Assembly: GCA_963697805.1 (NCBI GenBank)
Contig: CAVOPB010000001.1
Span: 124,001 to 188,000 of the forward strand
DNA: 64,000 bases
Direction: 5' to 3'
DNA from: VRUE01 sp963697805
GTDB taxonomy: Bacteria; Actinomycetota; Thermoleophilia; Solirubrobacterales; 70-9
The notes under the pieces are model-generated. The model ran no database searches, was not told the origin of the DNA, and saw only the letters and a list, made by a program, of their open reading frames with translations. Below are positions 21,216-30,546 of this stretch, in pieces (the stretch's first letter is position 1; every line of letters begins with the position of its first letter). Position numbers and translations under genes: made by a program.

Positions 21216-21736
21216 GGCAGGAATTCTTCGAGCAGGTTCTGGGCGGGGCCGAGTAGCCCTTCGGCGCTGTCGAGGAGCGAGCCGGCGTTGTTGATCAGTT
21301 CGATCGCCTGGTTGAGGGGGATGCTGCGGACGGTCGCCCGGATCGGATCCGCCACCAACGGGCTCAGGGCCCCGGCTTCTTCGGCGTCATCGACGGCACG
21401 CAGCAGGCCGGCCCGGATCGCCCTTGCGAGTTCCGGGTCGGAGATCCCGTGGCTCTCTTTGAACTGCTCGCGCGAGTCTGGGGTGGCCAGCGCCTGGGCG
21501 AGTTCCTCGCGGCTGACCCCGAGCTGGCAGGCCGCGCCGTCGAGGGCCGAGAGCGTGAACTGCTCGGTGATCTGTTCGAGGCCATCCGGTTCGCGCCATG
21601 GCCGGTGCTTGCAGGGGTCCTGCGTCTTCGCAGGCGCGTAGGAGGCACCTCCGGCGGCGAGGTAGACCCCGACCAGGACCAGCGAGACGGCGAGCGCCAC
21701 CCCGACCATCATCTGACCACGTTTCTCGCCACTCAT
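21212..21736 (-). CDS. Membrane-anchored hypothetical protein
   Basis: 174 residues from the ATG at 21734-21736. One transmembrane helix near the N-terminus (residues 9-32, MMVGVALAVSLVLVGVYLAAGG) is followed by an extracytoplasmic alpha-helical domain with two cysteines (DPCKHRPW and DGAACQLG), which could form a disulfide. The middle reads like a helical regulator (LGVSREELAQALATPDSREQF). I do not recognise the family. It follows the MFS gene in the same direction with 67 bases between. Confidence 0.72.
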   Translation of the reverse strand: MSGEKRGQMMVGVALAVSLVLVGVYLAAGGASYAPAKTQDPCKHRPWREPDGLEQITEQFTLSALDGAACQLGVSREELAQALATPDSREQFKESHGISDPELARAIRAGLLRAVDDAEEAGALSPLVADPIRATVRSIPLNQAIELINNAGSLLDSAEGLLGPAQNLLEEFLP

Positions 21737-21787
21737 AGAACACCCGCTTCGCGCTCCGCTCGCTTCGCACAGAGACAGAGATGGATG

Positions 21788-21803
21788 CTTGCTCGCTCCG
21801 CGC
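21788..21803. repeat. 16-base repeat directly after the MFS stop codon, copy 1
   Basis: CTTGCTCGCTCCGCGC on the plus strand, abutting the stop codon (21804-21806) of the MFS gene. An identical copy is at 23189-23204 beside the stop codon of the next gene upstream. Confidence 0.75.
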
Positions 21804-23174
21804 TCATAGATCCACTCTACGAGCGAAGGCGATCGGGACCAGCGCAAGCATGCCGAGCAGGGCGGCGATGCCGAACGAGGGACTGAAGGCGTGGGTGGCG
21901 GCGCGGTCGAGCTGGTCCTGAAGTTCGCTCTTCAACTGCAGGACCTCGAGCCGGTCTTCGGGGTCTTCGGGCAGCGGTTCGAAGGCGGGGCCGATCGTCG
22001 GCACTTTGCCCTTCTCCCCTTCGAGCTGGTCCTCGATTCGCTGCGCGAGATCGAGCTTCAGCAATGGGCTGACCTTGGAGTCGAGGACGACGGCGGTGCC
22101 GGCGTCGATCGCGTCCTGGCGCTGGTCGGCGATGTCGGAGGTGAAGACCGGGGTCAGGATCACGAGCCCGATCGCGACGCCGGCGTGGCGAGCGGAGATC
22201 GTCCAACCGCCGTGGATCGCCTGCGGCGAGCGGCCCTGCAGCGCGGTCTCGGTCAGCGCCGAGAGGACCAGGGCGAGGCCGACGCCGACCAGGATCTGAG
22301 GTGGGACCGTGAGCGCAACCTCCGCCTTCGGCAGCAGCGCGAGCCCGCCGAGGCCGCCGGTGACTAGGATCGCCCCGGCCACGGCGCGGGCGCGCGAGCT
22401 CGGAACCGACGGCTCGAGCCGGGAGCCGAAGAAGGCGGCGAGCGGCATCACCGAGACCACGATCGCCGCCCCGATCGGGGTCAGTCTCCAGCCCTCGATC
22501 AGCAGCAGCACCAGCAGGAACAGGGCGGCCGCGATCGCTGCCGAGATCATCGCCAGGGCGATGTTGGCGAGAACGTGCGGGCGGCCGGTCTCGCGGAGCT
22601 CGGACTCGATAACCCCGGTCGCCGCCTCGTGCCGGGCGACGGCGAGGATCGGGATCCCGGCCAGGAGCGCCACCGGCACCTGCAGAAGGAAGATCGACTG
22701 CCAGGAGACAAGCTCGGTCAGGAGACCGCCGACCGCCGGCCCCAGCGCGGCCCCGGTTGCACCGGCGATCGCCCAGATCGAGACCGCCCGCCGTTCGGAT
22801 CCCACCGAGGCCGGCAGCAGCTCCAGCACCGCGGTGACCGCGAGGGCTCCGCCGAGGGCCTGAACGCAGCGGGCCGCGATCAACGTGCTCAGCTCTGACG
22901 AGGCGGCGCAGGCAAGACAGGCGCCGGCGAAAACCGCCAACCCGATCGCGGCGGCCCGGCCGGGGCCGACACGACGGGCGATATGGGCGGCGGGCACGGC
23001 GGCCAGCGCCATCACCAGGTTGAAGGAGACAAGGACCCAGGTGACGCCGGCGACGCTCGTCCCGATTTCGCGGTAGATCGCCGGCAGGGCCAGAACGACC
23101 ACCGAGGAGTCGGCCAGGACAAGGCCGACCGCGACGGCGAGGGCCGTCACACCAGGGCGCCGCGCGTCACTCAA
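21804..23174 (-). CDS. MFS transporter (EmrB/QacA-like)
   Basis: 456 residues from a TTG at 23172-23174, with GAGGA eight bases upstream. About 12-14 hydrophobic helices; the motif-A region is AAHIARRVGPGRAAAIG and motif C is AIAGATGAALGPAVGGLL, which marks drug-proton antiporters. A soluble insert near residues 345-425 (DIADQRQDAIDAGTAVVL onward) precedes the last helix; similar long extracytoplasmic loops occur in DHA2 transporters. Substrate unknown. The longer open frame upstream overlaps the lytic transglycosylase gene and is rejected. Confidence 0.88.
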   Translation of the reverse strand: MSDARRPGVTALAVAVGLVLADSSVVVLALPAIYREIGTSVAGVTWVLVSFNLVMALAAVPAAHIARRVGPGRAAAIGLAVFAGACLACAASSELSTLIAARCVQALGGALAVTAVLELLPASVGSERRAVSIWAIAGATGAALGPAVGGLLTELVSWQSIFLLQVPVALLAGIPILAVARHEAATGVIESELRETGRPHVLANIALAMISAAIAAALFLLVLLLIEGWRLTPIGAAIVVSVMPLAAFFGSRLEPSVPSSRARAVAGAILVTGGLGGLALLPKAEVALTVPPQILVGVGLALVLSALTETALQGRSPQAIHGGWTISARHAGVAIGLVILTPVFTSDIADQRQDAIDAGTAVVLDSKVSPLLKLDLAQRIEDQLEGEKGKVPTIGPAFEPLPEDPEDRLEVLQLKSELQDQLDRAATHAFSPSFGIAALLGMLALVPIAFARRVDL

Positions 23175-23188
23175 CGCAGATCCTCGCC

Positions 23189-23204
23189 CTTGCTCGCTCC
23201 GCGC
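23189..23204. repeat. 16-base repeat directly after the transglycosylase stop codon, copy 2
   Basis: Identical to 21788-21803. It lies one base from the stop codon of the lytic transglycosylase (23206-23208). Related GAGCGAGC-rich strings occur near 43978-43994 and 63645-63662. Confidence 0.75.
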
Positions 23205-23205
23205 A

Positions 23206-23784
23206 TCAATACCCCAACTCCTGGGCGTATTCCCGTCGGTAGTCCTGCCGCTTGTCGAGAACCTCTTCGACGTAGTCGCGGGTTTCGTCGAAGGGGATGT
23301 CATCGAGGGTCAAGGCGCTGCCCCCCCATTCGTCGACCGCGGACGGCCCCGCGTGGTAGGCGGCCAGCGCCGAGACCTCGCTGCCGTCGAATCGGTTGAG
23401 GAGGTAGGCCAAGTAGAAGGTCCCGTAGCGGATATTGATTTCGGGATCGGAGAGGTCGTTGAGATTGAAGGTCGTGCCACCGCTCAGGCGCTCGATTTCG
23501 TGGGCGGTGGTCGGCGTGATCTGCATCAGTCCCCGCGCCCCCGCACGGGACGTCTGGTCGCGGAATCGGGACTCAGCGTAGATGACGCCGGCGATCAGCG
23601 AGGCGTCGACGTCCTTGTCGGCGGCCTGCTGGCGGATGATGTCCTCGTGGCGGAGCGGGAGGGTCAGCTCCTTGATCACGTGGTTGAACACGCCGGAGAC
23701 CCCGAGCACGATCGCCACCAGGGCGACAACGCCGGTGCCGCCCGCGACGAGCAGGCGTCGCCGCCGCCTCGCCCTGCGCTTCAT
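23206..23784 (-). CDS. Lytic murein transglycosylase (SLT domain)
   Basis: 192 residues. A very basic N-terminus (MKRRARRRRRLLVAG) and one transmembrane helix anchor an extracytoplasmic SLT domain. The catalytic glutamate is in IAGVIYAESRFRDQTSRAGARG, followed by LMQITPTTA and the AYHAG motif, all standard for family 1 lytic transglycosylases. It cleaves peptidoglycan glycan strands to 1,6-anhydromuropeptides. The ATG overlaps the coaE stop by four bases, so it is coupled to coaE and rpsA in one transcript. Confidence 0.93.
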   Translation of the reverse strand: MKRRARRRRRLLVAGGTGVVALVAIVLGVSGVFNHVIKELTLPLRHEDIIRQQAADKDVDASLIAGVIYAESRFRDQTSRAGARGLMQITPTTAHEIERLSGGTTFNLNDLSDPEINIRYGTFYLAYLLNRFDGSEVSALAAYHAGPSAVDEWGGSALTLDDIPFDETRDYVEEVLDKRQDYRREYAQELGY

Positions 23785-24365
23785 CCCTGAAGCTTGGCGA
23801 CCAGGGTGGACAGCTCGCGCTCGAGATCCTCGATCGTGCCGTTGTTCCTGACGACGTGCTCGGCGCGGGCGGCCTTCTCGTCCTGATCGAGCTGGCGCGC
23901 CTCGCGCTCGCCGACAAGCGCGTGTCCGCGGGCTTCGGCGCGAGCGCGGCGGAGCGGGTCGGCGGCGACCACGGCGACAGTGGTGTCGAAGACCCCGTCC
24001 ATCCCCGACTCGAAGAGGAGCGGAACCTCGACGACCGCGACGTCGACCTCGGTGGGGAGCGACGCCAGCCAACCCCCGATCCGCTCCCCCACCAGTGGGT
24101 GGATCTGCGCCTCGAGCCAGGAGAGCTCCTCCGGCCGGGCGAAGACGATCTCTCCGATGCTGGCGCGGTCGACGACGCCATCGGGGGCGATCTCCCTGCC
24201 CCAACGCTCGGTCAGCCTGGCGAGCAGCGGTTCGGAGTCGAGCAACTCGTGGACGACCGCGTCGCTGGAGATCGTCGCGGCCCCGAGCCGCTCGAACGCG
24301 GCCAGAGCCTCCGACTTGCCGGCGGCGATGCCGCCGGTGAGGCCGATCTTCAGCGGCCCCGCCAC
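23781..24365 (-). CDS. coaE: Dephospho-CoA kinase
   Basis: CoaE phosphorylates the ribose 3'-OH of dephospho-CoA, the last step in CoA synthesis. The P-loop is GLTGGIAAGKS, with DAVVHELL, the lid region and VVEVPLLFESG as expected; 194 residues is normal. The start lies nine bases past the in-frame stop of the acidic rpsA tail. Interesting that the first branch of the same pathway (panCDB) is also in this window. Confidence 0.95.
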   Translation of the reverse strand: MAGPLKIGLTGGIAAGKSEALAAFERLGAATISSDAVVHELLDSEPLLARLTERWGREIAPDGVVDRASIGEIVFARPEELSWLEAQIHPLVGERIGGWLASLPTEVDVAVVEVPLLFESGMDGVFDTTVAVVAADPLRRARAEARGHALVGEREARQLDQDEKAARAEHVVRNNGTIEDLERELSTLVAKLQG

Positions 24366-24374
24366 CGCCGCAGC

Positions 24375-25855
<1,481 letters not shown>

Positions 25856-25934
25856 AGGCCCGCATGATGGCAGAAACATTCCGACCACCTCCTCCGCTCG
25901 GGGCCGGGGGTGCCGGGCTAGATACGCTGCGAAC

Positions 25935-27482
<1,548 letters not shown>

Positions 27483-27545
27483 GGCAAATGAACCTTTTCG
27501 GCGTCCGCTCCGTGATCTTGTGTGAGAACGCGTGTTGCATGGATG

Positions 27546-27565
27546 GGTCACGCCTGCACGTGACC
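27546..27565. promoter_or_regulatory. Dyad in the promoter region of the sigma-factor gene
   Basis: GGTCACG (27546-27552) and CGTGACC (27559-27565) with a 6-base spacer, in the 130-base space between the divergent DMT-like and ECF sigma genes. It is likely a regulator-binding site; the regulator is unknown. Confidence 0.5.
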
Positions 27566-27612
27566 GCCCCAGGCTGTCATATCCGCTGCTCCAAGTGCCG
27601 ATCAACGAGTAG

Positions 27613-28998
27613 ATGCCACCACCACCGACAGAAGTATTCGCCTCGCGCCTCTTTCTGGGGCCGGCGCTGCGCGCGCAGCCCGACCGCCGCCTGGTGACGC
27701 TGGTCCGCGAAGGCTACGAGGCCGCCTTCGAGGAGATCGTCCGCCGCTACGGCAGGCCGCTGACCCGCTACGCGGCTGGAATCGTCGGCTCGCGCTCGGA
27801 AGACGTCACCCAGGATGCCTTCTCCAAGGCCCTCCAGGCGCTCCGCCGCGACGAGTCCGAGATCGAGCTGCGGCCATGGCTCTACCGGATCGTCCGCAAC
27901 ACCGCCCTCAACGACCTCCGCGACCGGCCCGCGGCCACGGCGGAGCTCGCCGAGGCGATCGTGGGAGGCCGTGCCCCTGCCGAGGTCGTCGAGGAGCGAG
28001 AGGAGCTCTCGGATCTGATCCACCGCCTGCGGGCACTTCCCGAGCCGCAAAGGGCGGCGATCGTGATGAGGGAGCTGGAAGGCCTGGGCCACGACGAGAT
28101 CGCGGCGGCGCTCGGGCTTTCCGGAGGGGCGACCAGGCAGGCGATCTACCGCGCCCGCCAGGCGCTCCGCGACGGCGTCGGGATCCTCGTGCCGGTTCCG
28201 CTTCTTAAGGCGCTTCTTGACGGATTCGGCCCCCGGGCGGCCGAATCCGCCGCCGGGGCCTCGGGGGTCGGAGGGGCCGCCGGGGCCGGTGTCGCGCTGA
28301 AGGCGACTGCCGCGACGGTGCTGGTCGCGGGCGCCGTCGGGGCAGGCGTCACGATCAAGGGCCCGCGACACGAGGAAACCCCCGTGCCGAGACCGGCCGC
28401 TCATGCGATCGCCGCACGAACGCCGGGAGCAGATGGGGGCACCGGGACAGGACAAACGCCGAAATTCGCCTCGAGGTCTCTTGGAGGCACAGCGAGCGGC
28501 GCGCTGGGCTCCGGAGCGGGGCAACAGGAGAACTCGCGATCATTGCCCGGCCGCTCCGACGGCGACGGCCCGGCTTCACCCGGGCCCTCGGCGCATCGAC
28601 CCGCCCCGAGTGGTCGCGGGCCCGGCGGCCGCGGGGGCACAGGCCTGCAGCCCGCCGGCGGAGGCGGAAACGAGGGACTCCACCCTGCCGCCGGCAGCAT
28701 CGAGAATGAGGGGGAGGGTCACCACGACTCGGGTTCGGACCATGAGCAGCAATTGGAGAGCTCGGCCGGCGACGGTGGAGAGTCCTCCGGCCACGGTGGG
28801 GAGTCTTCCGGCGACGGGGGGACGGGGGGCGAGACCGGAGGAGACGAGCATTCCGGCGGCGAGGGAACCGAATCGAACGATGCCGAGGACAGCCCGACGA
28901 CCGACGGTGAGCATGTCGACGGCTCAGGCGACGGCGACTCATCCAGCGAAGTAGTCGATCCGTCCACCGATGCCGTCGAAAGCCCGCAAAGCCCGTGA
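27613..28998 (+). CDS. ECF-type RNA polymerase sigma factor with transmembrane and acidic extension
   Basis: 461 residues, far longer than a normal ECF sigma factor (about 190). Region 2 spans roughly residues 30-105 (AFEEIVRRYGRPLTRYAAG, DVTQDAFSKALQAL, LRPWLYRIVRNTALNDLRD), and region 4 residues 135-190 (LPEPQRAAIVMRELEGLGHDEIA, then GATRQAIYRARQAL). A Gly/Ala-rich hydrophobic segment follows (about 217-247), which could span the membrane, then about 210 residues rich in Gly, Ser, Asp and Glu that would lie outside. This suggests a membrane-tethered sigma factor that carries its own sensor or inhibitor part. An acidic secreted protein is next, 55 bases on. Confidence 0.87.
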   Translation: MPPPPTEVFASRLFLGPALRAQPDRRLVTLVREGYEAAFEEIVRRYGRPLTRYAAGIVGSRSEDVTQDAFSKALQALRRDESEIELRPWLYRIVRNTALNDLRDRPAATAELAEAIVGGRAPAEVVEEREELSDLIHRLRALPEPQRAAIVMRELEGLGHDEIAAALGLSGGATRQAIYRARQALRDGVGILVPVPLLKALLDGFGPRAAESAAGASGVGGAAGAGVALKATAATVLVAGAVGAGVTIKGPRHEETPVPRPAAHAIAARTPGADGGTGTGQTPKFASRSLGGTASGALGSGAGQQENSRSLPGRSDGDGPASPGPSAHRPAPSGRGPGGRGGTGLQPAGGGGNEGLHPAAGSIENEGEGHHDSGSDHEQQLESSAGDGGESSGHGGESSGDGGTGGETGGDEHSGGEGTESNDAEDSPTTDGEHVDGSGDGDSSSEVVDPSTDAVESPQSP

Positions 28999-29053
28999 TC
29001 TTCTGCATCACGGCGGGTTGAGGTCCCAGATGCCATCGACACGGAGGAATCCA

Positions 29054-29794
29054 ATGACACGCATTAACGGCCTCAAGGTTTTCCTGATCGCCGCTATGGG
29101 GGCGCTGGCGATGCTGGCCCTTCCGGCCGTGGCCGGCGCGAAGGACCGCAATCACGACCGCATCCCCGATCGCTGGGAGAAGCGCCACAACCTCTCGCTG
29201 CACAGGAGTCAGGCGGGACGCGATCAGGACCGGGACCAACTTCGCAACCGGGCGGAGTTCCTTGCGGGAGACAACCCGCGCGACGCCGACACCGACAACG
29301 ACGGGGTCATGGACGGCAACGAGAACGCCGGGACGATCCAGTCGTTCGACCGGGAAAAGGGCAAGCTGACCATCGCACTGTTCGGCGGCGACACGATCAG
29401 CGGGCTGGTCACGGAAGGCACCGAGATCGAGTGCAACCACTCCGGCGCCACCACCTCCAGCGACGGCCAACAGGCCGGCGAGGACGACGGTGAAGAGGCC
29501 GGCGACCACGAGGGCGAACAGGTCGGCGACCACGAGGGCGAAGAAACCGGCGACGATGGTGAAGAGGCCGGCGACCACGAGGGCGAACAGGTCGGCGACG
29601 ACGACGGTGAAGAGGCCGGCGACGACCCGGGCGAGAACTCCGGCGGCGAGCACAGCGACTCGCATGACGGTGGCGGCGATACCGGCGGCAACTGCACCGC
29701 TGCCGACCTCACCGAAGGCACCGTCGTGAAGGAGGCCGAGCTGCACCTCTCCAACGGCCAGGCGGTCTTCGAGAAGATCGAGCTGGGCGGGTAG
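29054..29794 (+). CDS. Secreted acidic repeat protein with calcium-type motifs
   Basis: 246 residues from an ATG with an excellent GGAGGA site. A Sec signal peptide (residues 1-29, ending AVAGA) is followed by DRNHDRIPDRWEKRH and DADTDNDGVMDGNENA, which resemble thrombospondin type 3 / EF-hand-like calcium loops. Then SFDREKGKLTIALFGGDTISG, an intervening run of about 60 residues of acidic repeats (GDHEGEQVGD, DDGEEAGD), and a conserved-looking end GTVVKEAELHLSNGQAVFEK. Cysteines flank the repeat (IECNHSG, GGNCTAAD). It is probably wall- or surface-associated and calcium-binding. It may be the partner or target of the adjacent sigma factor, which ends in a similar acidic stretch. Confidence 0.8.
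   Translation: MTRINGLKVFLIAAMGALAMLALPAVAGAKDRNHDRIPDRWEKRHNLSLHRSQAGRDQDRDQLRNRAEFLAGDNPRDADTDNDGVMDGNENAGTIQSFDREKGKLTIALFGGDTISGLVTEGTEIECNHSGATTSSDGQQAGEDDGEEAGDHEGEQVGDHEGEETGDDGEEAGDHEGEQVGDDDGEEAGDDPGENSGGEHSDSHDGGGDTGGNCTAADLTEGTVVKEAELHLSNGQAVFEKIELGG
29474..29660 (+). repeat. Tandem repeat coding an acidic peptide
   Basis: Degenerate in-frame repeat units of about 24-42 bases encode alternating GDHEGEQ and DDGEEAG modules. The unit GACCACGAGGGCGAACAGGT occurs twice exactly and others with small changes, indicating recent expansion by slippage or recombination. Confidence 0.8.
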
Positions 29795-29805
29795 CCTTAG
29801 CGCCC

Positions 29806-30537
29806 GTGGCGGGCGCGCAGGAAACCCTCGCAGCAGACCCCCTTACGACAACCGCGGTCGCGATCACAGGTCGCGACCGCGGTCCGGTCTCGCTTTCCGC
29901 CTGCGCGCGGGCCTTCGCTCGCTTCAGCTCGCCGCGCGTCCTCGCAGCATTCTTCGCCGCCTTTCTCGCAGCGCGAGTCGTCGTCGGAGGCTGGAGCTGG
30001 CGGGACCTTGCGGTCGCCGCCGGCCTCGTCGCCGCTCAACCATTCACCGAGTGGTTGATCCACGTCTTCCTGCTGCACTCCAGGCCCCGCCGCGTCGGGC
30101 GCTTCACGATCGATCTGCCGACGGCGCGCATGCACCGCTGGCACCACCGGTTCCCCACAGTCCTCGAGGGGGTGCTGATCCCCGGCTCCCTGATCGCCGG
30201 CTTCCTCGTCCCGGTGACCGTCTCGATGTGGCTGCTCTCATGGCCGCTGGCGCTCACCGGCGGCAGCCACGTCGGGCTCTGGCTGACCCTGCTGATAGTC
30301 AGCTGCGTCCTCGTCGCCACCTATGAGTGGAGTCACTTCCTGATCCACACCCCCTATCAGCCGAAGAGCCGCTACTACCGGAATATCTGGCGCTCGCACC
30401 GCCTCCACCACTTCAAGAACGAGCGCTTCTGGTTCGGAGTCAGCTCCGATGCCGCCGACCGGGTGCTCGGCACGAGCCCCGAGCAGGGCAGCGTGCCGAA
30501 GTCGGAGACGGTGAAGACCCTGGGTGTGGGCGGCTGA
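29806..30537 (+). CDS. Fatty acid hydroxylase / sterol desaturase family protein
   Basis: 243 residues from a GTG. Four hydrophobic helices and the histidine clusters of the di-iron family: EWLIHVFLLH, MHRWHHRF, HFLIHTPY and SHRLHHFKNERFWFG. These ligate two irons for C-H hydroxylation or desaturation of lipid substrates in the membrane. The layout resembles bacterial carotenoid/fatty acid hydroxylases; the substrate is unknown. It is 11 bases after the secreted protein, so probably cotranscribed with it. Confidence 0.88.
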   Translation: MAGAQETLAADPLTTTAVAITGRDRGPVSLSACARAFARFSSPRVLAAFFAAFLAARVVVGGWSWRDLAVAAGLVAAQPFTEWLIHVFLLHSRPRRVGRFTIDLPTARMHRWHHRFPTVLEGVLIPGSLIAGFLVPVTVSMWLLSWPLALTGGSHVGLWLTLLIVSCVLVATYEWSHFLIHTPYQPKSRYYRNIWRSHRLHHFKNERFWFGVSSDAADRVLGTSPEQGSVPKSETVKTLGVGG

Positions 30538-30546
30538 GCCCCGCCC

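Noticed and set aside
28993..29013. Terminator after the sigma-factor gene
   Set aside because: Only a 7-base stem over the stop codon with no T-run; too weak to call.
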